A program made the translations under genes and the position numbers. DNA of 64,000 nucleotides from Corynebacterium suicordis DSM 45110 (lineage in GTDB: Bacteria > Actinomycetota > Actinomycetes > Mycobacteriales > Mycobacteriaceae): NCBI RefSeq assembly GCF_015351405.1, contig NZ_JADKMY010000001.1, positions 186,001 to 250,000 on the forward strand, read 5' to 3'. Positions 24,767 to 32,845 of this stretch are shown here, piece after piece. The first letter of the stretch is position 1; the number at the start of each line of letters is the position of its first letter. The notes below the pieces were generated by a model, which saw only the letters and a list, made by a program, of their open reading frames with translations, did no database searches and was not told where the DNA came from.

Positions 24767-25441
24767 ATGTCTCAGAAAACCCGTGCCTGCGCACTCATGA
24801 CCATCCCAGTACTCGCGCTCTTCGCCACCGCCTGCACGGCGGATGAGCAGTCGGAGGGGACGTCGGAAACGGTCAGTTCGGCGTCGTCAAATAGCGAGGC
24901 TCCGCAACCAACCACCGCAACTTCATCTGCTGCTGCCGTTCCCGAAGAATCGGAGTCCGCAGAGTCCGACGCACCGGGTGCGGATGCCGTGGCGTTGGTG
25001 GGCATGTCAGAGGTGAATTCCATGATGTTCACGGGAAATGGTTCCGGAACCCTCGCGGGCACTCGCTTCTCCACTCCGGATGGATCCGTGAAGTGCCACA
25101 TCACCGTGAGCGCGGCGTGCGTGGTTAATCCGCATGGACCATGGCCAGAGGAAGACCGTGCCAATGATGGTTCCGTTTCGGGCGAACCAAGCGTGATCGG
25201 CTGGCACGAAGCGGCCCAGGCGCCGTTTGGGGAGAAGCCGAAAACGTGGGTTCAGCAGGGAACGTGGCCCAACACCGGGGCGAGCTTGCCCATGGAAGCG
25301 GGGAATAAAATCGAGGTGACGGTATCTTTCGAGGGGCCAATCTCCAGTGTGACATGCGGTGTTCTCGATGACAGCACGATGGTCTGCGTGGCCGGTGAGC
25401 ACGGTTTCAAGGTGAGCCCGACAGCCTACGAAAATTGGTGA
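24767..25441 (+). CDS. hypothetical lipoprotein with C-terminal conserved domain
   Basis: The 224-residue protein has a signal peptide ending in the lipobox TAC at Cys23. A Ser/Thr/Glu-rich linker runs to about residue 70. The C-terminal domain (about 80-224) has four cysteines (VKCHI, AACVV, TCGVL, VCVAG) and several Trp, including EPSVIGWHEAA and GTWPNTGAS. This resembles the C-terminal domains of secreted mycobacterial/corynebacterial lipoproteins of unknown role. The gene has its own region of about 180 nt upstream, in which I see no further gene, and ends before the tRNA-Ser(GGA) terminator. Confidence 0.75.
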   Translation: MSQKTRACALMTIPVLALFATACTADEQSEGTSETVSSASSNSEAPQPTTATSSAAAVPEESESAESDAPGADAVALVGMSEVNSMMFTGNGSGTLAGTRFSTPDGSVKCHITVSAACVVNPHGPWPEEDRANDGSVSGEPSVIGWHEAAQAPFGEKPKTWVQQGTWPNTGASLPMEAGNKIEVTVSFEGPISSVTCGVLDDSTMVCVAGEHGFKVSPTAYENW

Positions 25442-25457
25442 AACTGCCGCGAGCCAA

Positions 25458-25493
25458 ACAAAAATCCCCCTGAACCCGAAGGTTCAAGGGGAT
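25458..25493 (-). terminator. terminator of tRNA-Ser(GGA), possibly bidirectional
   Basis: ATCCCC(c)TGAACC and GGTTCA(a)GGGGAT form a 12-bp hairpin around CGAA. On the minus strand it is followed by TTTTTG. It may also end the plus-strand lipoprotein transcript. Confidence 0.8.
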
Positions 25494-25497
25494 GAAA

Positions 25498-25586
25498 TGG
25501 CGGAGGATAGGGGATTTGAACCCCTGAGGGATGTGACTCCCGCACGCGTTCCAGGCGTGTGACATAGGCCGCTAGTCGAATCCTCC
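25498..25586 (-). tRNA. tRNA-Ser (anticodon GGA)
   Basis: On the minus strand the acceptor stem GGAGGAT pairs with ATCCTCC, followed by G and an encoded CCA. Anticodon stem CACGC/GCGTG encloses CTGGAAC, giving anticodon GGA. A long variable arm is present. With the UGA, GCU and CGA tRNAs this completes serine decoding within the window. Confidence 0.97.
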
Positions 25587-25701
25587 AAGCCGAACACTCG
25601 AGCCGTGGCTCTCATGTACTCCGGAAAGGTTACACAATGAGCAACCTGGGAGCAAAATCCCTGTTCGGGTTGGGGCGGCGGATTGTTCGAGCAAGGGGTC
25701 T

Positions 25702-25730
25702 TTGTGTCCGTTGCGTAGGTGCGTTAGCAT
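25702..25730 (+). promoter_or_regulatory. putative promoter of the SRP RNA gene
   Basis: TTGTGT (25702-25707) and TAGCAT (25725-25730) are separated by 17 nt and would start transcription at about 25737, the 5' end of the SRP RNA helix. Confidence 0.65.
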
Positions 25731-25737
25731 GATGACA

Positions 25738-25830
25738 GGATTCCGTGCGGCGGTTATCTCATGAACTCCCCCAGGGCAGGAATGCAGCAAGGGTCAGTGA
25801 GCTCTGCCGGGTGCGCGGGGTCCCCTTTTT
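25738..25830 (+). ncRNA. ffs: signal recognition particle RNA (4.5S type)
   Basis: The conserved domain IV core is present: GGGCAGGAATGCAGCAAGG with the GCAGCA side, then GGGTCAGT and CTCTGCC. The ends GGATTCCGTGCG (25738-25749) and TGCGCGGGGTCC (25812-25823) pair along 12 positions with several G-T wobbles. TTTTT follows. The RNA binds Ffh and directs co-translational targeting. Confidence 0.95.
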
Positions 25831-25903
25831 AGTTTCTGCGCCTTGTCTTGGCCGTCACTATGCTGGGTACAGCTACCAAAACCCATAGGGAGGCTGAAAG
25901 CCC

Positions 25904-27193
25904 ATGCAGCGTGAAAACATCAACTCAGAAAAGCTTTTTGCTGATAAAGCAGAGATCTCTGCCGCGTATGAAGAACTCCGCGGCGCCGGCCTGAATTTGG
26001 ACCTGACCCGCGGAAAGCCCAGCGCTGAACAGCTGGACTTCTCTACCGATCTCCTTTGCCTCCCCGGGGAGAATTTCCTTTCTCCCAGCGGGCTCGACGT
26101 GCGCAATTACGGCGGGCTGATCGGCATTACCGAGCTTCGCGTGCTCTGGGCTAACCTCCTCAACCTCCCGGCTGATCTGGTTCTGGCCTGTGATTCTTCC
26201 TCGCTGAACATCATGTTTGACCTGATCAGCTGGTCCTACACGTTCGGTAACAACGACTCTCCAAAGCCATGGGCTGTGGAAGAGGACGTCAAGTGGATCT
26301 GCCCAGTCCCAGGCTATGACCGTCACCACTCCATCACGGGTCTGTTCGGATTCGAGATGCTGACCGTGCCGATGACCGAAACCGGCCCAGACATGGACGC
26401 GGTGCGGGAACTGGTCAAGGATCCCGCAGTCAAGGGCATGTGGACTGTGCCAATCTTCGCTAACCCCTCGGGCGTGAGCATCACCCCAGAGGTGGCTCAG
26501 GAGCTGGCGGAGATGGAAACTGGTGCTCCAGACTTCCGCATCGTGTGGGATAACGCCTACGCGCTGCACACCCTCACCGAGGAATTCCCGGATGTCATCA
26601 ACGTGTTGGACCTGGCAGAAAAGGCCGGAAACCCCAACCGTTTCTGGTTCATGACCTCCACCTCCAAGATCACCCTGGCAGGCGCCGGAGTGGCATTCTT
26701 CGCCTCCTCCAAGGAGAACCTAGATTGGTACGGCAGCGTGGCCAACGTGCGCGGAATTGGCCCCAACAAGGTCAACCAGCTGGCCCACCTGCAGTTCTTC
26801 AACGATGAAGAAGGCGTGCGCAACCTCATGCGCCTGCACGCGGGCTCTTTGGCTCCGAAGTTCGAGCGCGTCATCGACATCCTGCGCACCCGCCTCGGCG
26901 AGTACAACGTGGCGCAATGGACCGAGCCCAAGGGCGGCTACTTCATCAGTGTGGATCTGCCAGAGGGCACGGCTTCCCGAGTGGTCGAACTGGCCAAGGA
27001 GGCCGGAGTGAGCCTCACCGCCGCCGGTTCCACCTGGCCTCACATGCATGATCCGCACAACAGCAACCTTCGCCTCGCGCCTTCCATGCCAACGCTTGAG
27101 CAGCTCGAGGTGGCCATGAACGGTTTCGCCACCTGCGTGCTGGTAGCTGCAATCGAGAAGCTGGAAGCCGAGCAGCAGGGCGCTGAGGCCTAA
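25904..27193 (+). CDS. aspT: aspartate aminotransferase (subgroup 1c, AspT type)
   Basis: The 429-residue protein resembles the C. glutamicum aspartate aminotransferase AspT, a fold-type I enzyme related to MocR C-terminal domains. It has LDLTRGKPSAEQLDF near the N-terminus, FANPSGVSIT, IVWDNAYALH with the PLP-pyridine Asp216, and MTSTSKITLAGAGVAFF with the PLP lysine at 255. It links oxaloacetate and aspartate and so feeds the lysC-asd pathway encoded about 24 kb away. GGGAGG about 10 nt before the ATG is a clear ribosome site. The stop codon overlaps the next start (TAATG). Confidence 0.9.
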   Translation: MQRENINSEKLFADKAEISAAYEELRGAGLNLDLTRGKPSAEQLDFSTDLLCLPGENFLSPSGLDVRNYGGLIGITELRVLWANLLNLPADLVLACDSSSLNIMFDLISWSYTFGNNDSPKPWAVEEDVKWICPVPGYDRHHSITGLFGFEMLTVPMTETGPDMDAVRELVKDPAVKGMWTVPIFANPSGVSITPEVAQELAEMETGAPDFRIVWDNAYALHTLTEEFPDVINVLDLAEKAGNPNRFWFMTSTSKITLAGAGVAFFASSKENLDWYGSVANVRGIGPNKVNQLAHLQFFNDEEGVRNLMRLHAGSLAPKFERVIDILRTRLGEYNVAQWTEPKGGYFISVDLPEGTASRVVELAKEAGVSLTAAGSTWPHMHDPHNSNLRLAPSMPTLEQLEVAMNGFATCVLVAAIEKLEAEQQGAEA

Positions 27194-27843
27194 TGAACCA
27201 GCAGGAAACGCTGGTGTGGGTGCAAGACCTACTCCCGGGTGAACCGGACATCGCGAGCAGGCAGGTGGGGGAGTCCTTCCCTGCCTTCAACGTGGCGGAA
27301 ATTTTCTACGTGGATAGCGCCACGCCGGATCGCCCAGAGACCATCGCCATGACTCTGGATGCCAGCCAGATTGAATCCGGTCTGGAAACCGAGGATGGTT
27401 CTGACCTGCGCGTGGAGTTCCTCACCATCGTCAAGGGACATTCCTCCACCGCAGGCCAGCTCTTGGCCGCAGCAGCCACCATGGTGGGGGAGAACCCCGC
27501 AGCGCGCTCCCCTCAGCCAGGCACTTTCCTCCCAGAGCTCGCGGGATCAGTGGATGAAGCCATCACCGCCAAGCATGGTCTGCTCGTGGTGCCATTCGTG
27601 TGGGAAGAGGGAGTGCCGCACGTGCACGAGGTGGCGTCGGAAGGAAAGCGAAGCAAGGACGCTGCCACCGCGAATCTCGAGTTCACCCACCCCGGACGGC
27701 TCACCGTGCCTGCACAGCTGGTCATGCTCACCGATGCGGAATATGACCTGGCGCTGCGTGAAGGCTTGTCCGCCGTGCAGCATATGGTGGCTGAACAGGG
27801 CGTGGATCTGAACGATATATGGCGTGTCCCGGTGGAACTGTAA
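27193..27843 (+). CDS. hypothetical protein between aspT and dnaX
   Basis: The 216-residue soluble protein is translationally coupled to aspT (1-nt TAATG overlap) and ends 9 nt before dnaX. It has an N-terminal VWVQDLLPGEPDI, a central mixed region with HSSTAGQLLAAAATMVGEN and LLVVPFVWEEGVPHVHEV, and a C-terminal AQLVMLTDAEYDLALREGL that ends DLNDIWRVPVEL. The last part is weakly reminiscent of the suppressor-of-fused (SUFU) domain, but I cannot confirm that. No catalytic motif stands out. The position in a conserved operon suggests a housekeeping role. Confidence 0.7.
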   Translation: MNQQETLVWVQDLLPGEPDIASRQVGESFPAFNVAEIFYVDSATPDRPETIAMTLDASQIESGLETEDGSDLRVEFLTIVKGHSSTAGQLLAAAATMVGENPAARSPQPGTFLPELAGSVDEAITAKHGLLVVPFVWEEGVPHVHEVASEGKRSKDAATANLEFTHPGRLTVPAQLVMLTDAEYDLALREGLSAVQHMVAEQGVDLNDIWRVPVEL

Positions 27844-27852
27844 GGTAGCTTC

Positions 27853-30006
27853 GTGGCTCTTTACCGGAAGTATCGTCCCGCCAGTTTCGCGGAAGTGGTG
27901 GGCCAGGAACATGTGACTGAGCCGCTGTCCAGGGCATTGGATAGCGGGCAGATCAACCACGCCTATCTCTTTTCCGGGCCGCGTGGTTGCGGTAAAACTT
28001 CCTCGGCTCGCATCCTCGCGCGTTCGCTGAACTGCGTGGAAGGCCCCACTTCTACCCCGTGTGGGAAGTGCGATTCTTGCGTGGCGCTGGCACCCGGTGG
28101 TTCCGGAACATTGGATGTGACTGAGCTCGACGCCGCCACTCACAACGGCGTGGATGACATGCGCGAACTGCGCGATCGCGCGTTCTACGCTCCGGCGGAA
28201 TCCCGCTACCGCGTGTTCATCGTGGACGAGGCGCACATGATCTCCAAAGAGGGATTCAATGCGCTGTTGAAGATCGTGGAGGAGCCGCCTGAGCACCTCA
28301 TTTTCATCTTCGCCACTACAGAGCCGGAAAAAATGCTCGCGACCATTCGTTCGCGCACGCATAACTACCCATTCCGCCTGCTCGCCCCACCCGCGATGCG
28401 CGGTCTGTTGGAGCGCGTTGTGGCTGGTGAGGGCAAGAAGATTGAGGATGTCGTCTACCCGCTCGTGGTGCGCGCGGGTGGCGGCTCGCCCCGCGATTCG
28501 CTCTCGTTGATGGATCAGCTGCTGGCCGGCGCTGGCCCGGAGGGTGTGACGTACCAGCGCGCGCTGGCGTTGCTGGGCGTGACTGACGCGGCGCTGATCG
28601 ACAAGGCCGTGGAGGCACTGGCGGAGCAGGACCAGGCATCGTTGTTTGGGGTGGTAGATGATGTTATCGACGCCGGCTACGAGCCCCGCCGCTTTGCCAC
28701 CGACCTTCTGGATAGATTCCGCGACCTGCTAATTATCAAGGCTGTCCCGGATGCTTTCGAGCGCGGCCTGGTGGATGCTCCCGCGGGGGCACAGGAAGTG
28801 CTGGCCTCCGAGGCGCAGGCCTTGGGTCAGGCCACCATCACCCGGTGTGCAGCACTGGTGAATGAGGGACTTTCGCAGATGCGTGGGGCCACCGCTCCGC
28901 GCTTGTTGCTGGAGATTCTCTGCGCTCGCATGGCTCTGCCCGCCGCTGGCATGACCGTGGAATCGCTGGCGCAGCGGGTGGAAGCCCTGGAGAAGCGACA
29001 GGGCAGCCCATCTGCTGAACAACAGCTAACCCCGATCTCCTCGGGCCGCAAGTACGAGCGCCCCTCCAAGGCCAAGGCTGCTGCTCCCGCCGAGCCAAAG
29101 ACAGAAGCTGCGCCGACCCCAGAATCCGCGAAACCCGAACCCGTCAAGACTGAGGCTCCGTCTAAACCCGAACCCGCCCCAACCCCAGAACCTCAAGAAG
29201 ATCCGGTCATCGCGGAGGCTCGCCGTGCCCGCGAAATCATGGACCGCAACCGACAGCCGGAGCCCACGCCCAACGCACAGCGCGACCCCGCTGAAGAGTG
29301 GACCCAGCTCCTCGCGCTGACCAAGGAATCCAACCTCAGCGCGTGGATCGCCGCCCGGGATGCGAAGCCCGCTGAAGAGCAGCCCAATGATGATGAGCTG
29401 CATGTCCTGCACCACACGGGTGCATTGGCGAAGTTCGTGAATTCTGAGGCCAACCAGAAGATCTACGCAGCCGCTGCCGAAAAGGCAGTGGGCAAGGCTC
29501 TCAAGGTGGTGGCATCCACGGGAAAAGCTGAGGCCGCTCCAAGCGGCATCATCCCGCAGGAGACAGGACTAGCACCCCAGGAGCTACGCAATAGTTCGAA
29601 CAGTGCGTTGGCTCGTGCCCGAGCCATGACGGAGGCGTATGCCCAGCCAAAGCCGAACGCTGCCCCGTCCACAGCGCCGCAGCCGCAGGCTCCCGCACAA
29701 GCAGAAAAACCCACCTCCCGCTGGAAAGCCCGCGCCCAGAAATACCGTTCTGAGCAGCAGCATGCCCTAGACAACGGTTTCGATGGCGTCCCGCTGCCCC
29801 CAGAACCGCCTGCGGATGAGTGGGACGAGACACCCGCAGAACCGCAGGAGATGCCCGCGGATGAGGCGAGTGTGGCGTCGAAAAAAGAAGAAGATGAACT
29901 GCTGGAGCAGATCGACGAAGGCCCAGGCGAGGCTGATCATCGCAAGCCCCTGGATATTGCCGGGGAACTTGTGGAGAAACACCTCGGTGGCCAGCGATTA
30001 CGCTAA
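27853..30006 (+). CDS. dnaX: DNA polymerase III subunit gamma/tau
   Basis: The 717-residue protein (GTG start) is the clamp-loader ATPase. It has a Walker A motif GPRGCGKTS (42-50), a zinc site of Cys61, Cys70, Cys73 and Cys76, Walker B with FIVDEAHMIS, and a sensor TTEPEKMLATIRSRTHNYPF with the arginine finger. After about residue 380 comes a Pro/Ala/Glu-rich tau-type tail with KPEP-like repeats and a conserved segment around EEWTQLLALTKESN. It loads the beta clamp and, through tau, binds polymerase core. It heads the dnaX-ybaB-recR operon. TAAGGT 6 nt before the start could be a leaderless -10 box or a weak ribosome site. Confidence 0.96.
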   Translation: MALYRKYRPASFAEVVGQEHVTEPLSRALDSGQINHAYLFSGPRGCGKTSSARILARSLNCVEGPTSTPCGKCDSCVALAPGGSGTLDVTELDAATHNGVDDMRELRDRAFYAPAESRYRVFIVDEAHMISKEGFNALLKIVEEPPEHLIFIFATTEPEKMLATIRSRTHNYPFRLLAPPAMRGLLERVVAGEGKKIEDVVYPLVVRAGGGSPRDSLSLMDQLLAGAGPEGVTYQRALALLGVTDAALIDKAVEALAEQDQASLFGVVDDVIDAGYEPRRFATDLLDRFRDLLIIKAVPDAFERGLVDAPAGAQEVLASEAQALGQATITRCAALVNEGLSQMRGATAPRLLLEILCARMALPAAGMTVESLAQRVEALEKRQGSPSAEQQLTPISSGRKYERPSKAKAAAPAEPKTEAAPTPESAKPEPVKTEAPSKPEPAPTPEPQEDPVIAEARRAREIMDRNRQPEPTPNAQRDPAEEWTQLLALTKESNLSAWIAARDAKPAEEQPNDDELHVLHHTGALAKFVNSEANQKIYAAAAEKAVGKALKVVASTGKAEAAPSGIIPQETGLAPQELRNSSNSALARARAMTEAYAQPKPNAAPSTAPQPQAPAQAEKPTSRWKARAQKYRSEQQHALDNGFDGVPLPPEPPADEWDETPAEPQEMPADEASVASKKEEDELLEQIDEGPGEADHRKPLDIAGELVEKHLGGQRLR

Positions 30007-30064
30007 ACGGACAGGTACAGTGGCACGAGTACAGTGACACTGTCACCCAAGGAAAGGAAGCCCC

Positions 30065-30379
30065 ATGACTCAGCCAGATATGAACCAGCTCATGCAGCAG
30101 GCACAGCAGATGCAAGCGCAACTGCAGGAGGCACAGAAGGAAATTGTCGCTTCTGTGGTGACCGGTGAGGCGGGAAATGGCCTCGTGACCATGGAGATGT
30201 TGGGTTCCGGTGAGGTTCAGTCCCTCAGCATTGATCCGAAGATCGTGGATCCAGAAGACATCGAAACCCTGCAGGACCTGGTGCTCGGCGCTTTCACCGA
30301 CGCCAACAAGAAGCTCCAGGACCTGGCCCAGGAGAAGATGGGGCCGCTGTCGCAGGGTCTGAACGGAATGGGCTTCTAA
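30065..30379 (+). CDS. YbaB/EbfC family nucleoid-associated protein
   Basis: The 104-residue protein starts PDMNQLMQQAQQMQAQLQEA, a coiled-coil typical of YbaB, followed by VTGEAGNGLVTMEMLGSGEV and DLVLGAFTDANKKLQDLAQE. YbaB/EbfC proteins are small dimeric DNA-binding proteins, conserved between dnaX and recR in many bacteria. GGAAAGGAAG upstream is a good ribosome site. Only 3 nt separate it from recR. Confidence 0.94.
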   Translation: MTQPDMNQLMQQAQQMQAQLQEAQKEIVASVVTGEAGNGLVTMEMLGSGEVQSLSIDPKIVDPEDIETLQDLVLGAFTDANKKLQDLAQEKMGPLSQGLNGMGF

Positions 30380-30382
30380 GAC

Positions 30383-31042
30383 TTGTTCGAAGGTCCATTG
30401 CAGGACGTTATCGACGAGTTCTCCAAGCTTCCAGGCATCGGGCCGAAAAGTGCCCAGAGAATCGCGTTGCACCTCCTCGACGAAGATCCCGAGAACGTGC
30501 AGCGCTTTCAGAATGTTCTGGGAAGTTTGCAGGCCGGGGTAGCTTTCTGCCGCATTTGTAAGAACATCTCGCAGGAAGAGGTGTGCCGCGTGTGCGCGGA
30601 TTCCTCGCGCGATAAATCCCTGGTGTGCGTGGTGGAGGAGTCCAAGGACATCCAGGTCATCGAGCGCACGGGCGAGTATCGCGGCCGCTATCACGTGCTC
30701 GGCGGGGCGCTGGATCCTCTCGGTGGCATCGGCCCGAAAGAGCTGAACATCACCGCGTTGGTGCAGCGTGTGGGCGGTGCCTTGCCTGACGTGGCCACCT
30801 TGGAATTCGACGCCAACAACGAGCCAATCCTCGAGCCCGCACCTGACATCAACGAGGTCATTATCGCCACGGATCCGAACACGGAAGGCGAGGCGACCGC
30901 CGCATATCTGGCGCGTCTGCTGCGCGATTTCCCGGGTTTGTCCGTGAGCCGGCTGGCCTCGGGTATTCCCATGGGCGGGGATCTGGAATTCGTGGATGAA
31001 CTCACCTTGTCTCGCGCTTTTGCTGGAAGGACGAAACTATGA
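30383..31042 (+). CDS. recR: recombination mediator protein RecR
   Basis: The 219-residue protein (TTG start) has the RecR order: N-terminal helix-hairpin-helix [17 protein letters not shown], a four-cysteine zinc finger (Cys56, Cys59, Cys68, Cys71; CRIC ... CRVC), a Toprim domain with [15 protein letters not shown] and [19 protein letters not shown], and the C-terminal [16 protein letters not shown]alker-like end. With RecO and RecF it loads RecA on gapped DNA. Its TGA overlaps the ATG of the next gene by ATGA. Confidence 0.96.
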   Translation: MFEGPLQDVIDEFSKLPGIGPKSAQRIALHLLDEDPENVQRFQNVLGSLQAGVAFCRICKNISQEEVCRVCADSSRDKSLVCVVEESKDIQVIERTGEYRGRYHVLGGALDPLGGIGPKELNITALVQRVGGALPDVATLEFDANNEPILEPAPDINEVIIATDPNTEGEATAAYLARLLRDFPGLSVSRLASGIPMGGDLEFVDELTLSRAFAGRTKL

Positions 31043-31455
31043 ATGCACGGAAGTTGAACACACGGAAGATGAACGCTGAGAAGTGGAACACACGGAAAAC
31101 CATTTGGGCCAGCGTCTTTGGCGTTGCGGGCGTGCTGCACTTCGCTCAGCCGAAGTTTTTTGACGCCTTGGTGCCCCGCGAATTGCCCGGTGGCCGTCGG
31201 GTGTGGACGCATGGTTCCGGAGTCGCGGAGCTGGCTTTGAGCGCGGGGATCGTGGGCACTGCCTTCGCTGATTCCCGACGCTACGATGCCGCCGTGGCCA
31301 CCGCCGCCACCGCCTTTTTGGCGGGCGTGTGGCCCGGCAACATCAAGATGGCGTGGGATTGGCGCACACAGAGCGCAGTCCCTCGGGCCATCGCGTTCGC
31401 ACGCGTGCCGATGCAACTGCCCATGATGTATTCCACGTGGAAGCTGCAGGAGTAG
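31039..31455 (+). CDS. DoxX-family membrane protein with a repeated basic N-terminus
   Basis: The 138-residue protein has a body typical of actinobacterial DoxX-like proteins: [34 protein letters not shown] and later hydrophobic segments, giving about three or four membrane helices. The first 20 residues are unusual: they consist of four pentapeptides of the form N-[AT]-[RE]-K-x, encoded by four 15-nt repeats. The start ATG overlaps the recR stop (ATGA), so it is coupled to the dnaX operon. DoxX proteins are linked to quinone or redox processes in membranes, but the exact role here is unknown. A later Met (residue 11) inside the repeat could also be used. Confidence 0.78.
   Translation: MNARKLNTRKMNAEKWNTRKTIWASVFGVAGVLHFAQPKFFDALVPRELPGGRRVWTHGSGVAELALSAGIVGTAFADSRRYDAAVATAATAFLAGVWPGNIKMAWDWRTQSAVPRAIAFARVPMQLPMMYSTWKLQE
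31042..31101 (+). repeat. four imperfect 15-nt tandem repeats in coding sequence
   Basis: Four consecutive 15-nt units begin AAT/AAC and share the -ACGGAA- core (31042, 31057, 31072, 31087). Units 2 and 4 begin with the same AACACACGGAA; unit 3 is the most diverged. Copy number could vary between strains without changing the frame. Confidence 0.85.
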
Positions 31456-31500
31456 TTCTTGCTGGTGGGGCGGGGTTCCTGGCTTTCTGCCGTTACGGAT

Positions 31501-31516
31501 TCGAACGAGTGTTCGA
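31501..31516. promoter_or_regulatory. LexA-type SOS box
   Basis: TCGAAC-gagt-GTTCGA is a perfect palindrome identical to the actinobacterial SOS-box consensus TCGAAC(N4)GTTCGA. It lies 8 nt upstream of a possible -35 (TTGTGT, 31525-31530), with TAGAGT (31547-31552) as -10, and 106 nt before the HNH gene start. LexA bound here would be expected to repress that gene. Confidence 0.8.
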
Positions 31517-31621
31517 TTATTGAATTGTGTTGTCTTGGGTGGCTAGTAGAGTGAGGGCATAACTTCAAACAATCGTTCTATTTCTTGCGGGGAAATGCAA
31601 GAGATAGACCACGGGGGAAGC

Positions 31622-32845
31622 ATGAAGACCGCTCACACGTCCACACCACTAAATCAGCCACTACTCACCACTGCGCCTTCGTGGCGCATCCTCGAATCCA
31701 GCGATAATCTCAGCCGCGCCGCCGTGGCCCTCAACCAGCAGCACCTCGCCATTGCGCGGATGGTGATGCCGGACTCGCAGGCCTGCGTGAGCGATGTTGC
31801 TTCTCGCTTGGGCGTCCGTCTCGGCATCGCCGAACACCGGGCCTTGGCATACGTCGCTATCGGGTTCATGCTGCACAATTTCCCGCGGTTGGCCACGAAC
31901 CTCGGTCAGGGTCATTTCTCTTTCGATCATGTTCGACGCCTCGCCGATTCACTCGAATGTCTACCCCTCGAGTTCCACGAAGCGGTGGAAACGGACCTGC
32001 TCAAGGTCTCATCTCCACGCCGGCCGAACCAAGCCACGCCCTCCGTGCGCCGGGTAGGCCGGCTGGTGCGGGACATCATCGAGGATCACCACCCGCCAGC
32101 GCGCCCACGTGACCCCGATGACAAGCCGAAGCCGCAGCCACATGATCGTCAGCTGAGCTGGGATGAGCGGGGTGAGGAGACCACGGACTTCTTCCTCACC
32201 CTGGACAAAGCTTCCTCGGAGGAGATCATCCAACTGGTCAAGTCTGTAGCCGCGAAAGAAAACTGCTCGCGCGCAGATGCGCTCATGCGTCTCCTGCGAG
32301 GTCAGAGCACCGCGGAGATCAGCCTGAATCTCTACAGCCCTATCAACGGGAAGCGGATATGGGCAGCCGGCCAGTGGCTGGATGCGGAGCGCAGCGCGGA
32401 GTGGTTCGCGCGCGTCACCCACACTGTGACTCCCGGCTGGGCTCGGTGCGAGGGCTATCAGCCCACCCCACTCATCCGCGCCAGCGTGATGGGCAGGGAC
32501 GGGCACTGCCGCTTTCCCGGTTGCGACGTGCCTGCGGAGAGGTGCGATCTCGACCACGTGCGGCGCTGGGATGACGGCGGAGGGGAATCAGAAACCTCAA
32601 CCGATAACTTGCATTGCCTGTGCCGCAAGCATCACCGGCTGAAAACCGCTGGTCAGTGGGATGTTGCTCTCCATCGGGACGGAACCGAAGTGTGGACCTC
32701 CCACGGTGACGGGCACGTGGTGGTCACTGAACCGGGCGGAGTGCTGGGGCGGGAAACTTTCGAGCACCGCGCCATCCGGAGAAGCAAACTCCTCGCTCAG
32801 TACAACATTGACCGACTAGACACAGACACGGACTTCCCGTTCTAG
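31622..32845 (+). CDS. DUF222/13E12-like HNH endonuclease, probably SOS-controlled
   Basis: The 407-residue protein has an N-terminal helical domain of the DUF222 kind and a C-terminal HNH nuclease domain. The latter begins RDGHCRFPGCDVPAERCD, continues with the catalytic LDHVRRWDDGG and ends LHCLCRKHHRLKT, with Cys pairs likely binding a structural zinc. This matches the 13E12-repeat family that is abundant in actinobacteria, some of whose members in M. tuberculosis are DNA-damage inducible. I prefer the ATG at 31622 (GGGGGAAG ribosome site); an in-frame ATG at 31595 is possible. Upstream is a perfect SOS box. The 3' end overlaps gatD by 4 nt on the other strand. Confidence 0.88.
   Translation: MKTAHTSTPLNQPLLTTAPSWRILESSDNLSRAAVALNQQHLAIARMVMPDSQACVSDVASRLGVRLGIAEHRALAYVAIGFMLHNFPRLATNLGQGHFSFDHVRRLADSLECLPLEFHEAVETDLLKVSSPRRPNQATPSVRRVGRLVRDIIEDHHPPARPRDPDDKPKPQPHDRQLSWDERGEETTDFFLTLDKASSEEIIQLVKSVAAKENCSRADALMRLLRGQSTAEISLNLYSPINGKRIWAAGQWLDAERSAEWFARVTHTVTPGWARCEGYQPTPLIRASVMGRDGHCRFPGCDVPAERCDLDHVRRWDDGGGESETSTDNLHCLCRKHHRLKTAGQWDVALHRDGTEVWTSHGDGHVVVTEPGGVLGRETFEHRAIRRSKLLAQYNIDRLDTDTDFPF

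Noticed and set aside
29878..29890. A-run in dnaX as a possible programmed frameshift for gamma
   Set aside because: The run is in the wrong phase for an A-AAA-AAG slip and sits near the C-terminus, so it would not give a gamma-sized product.
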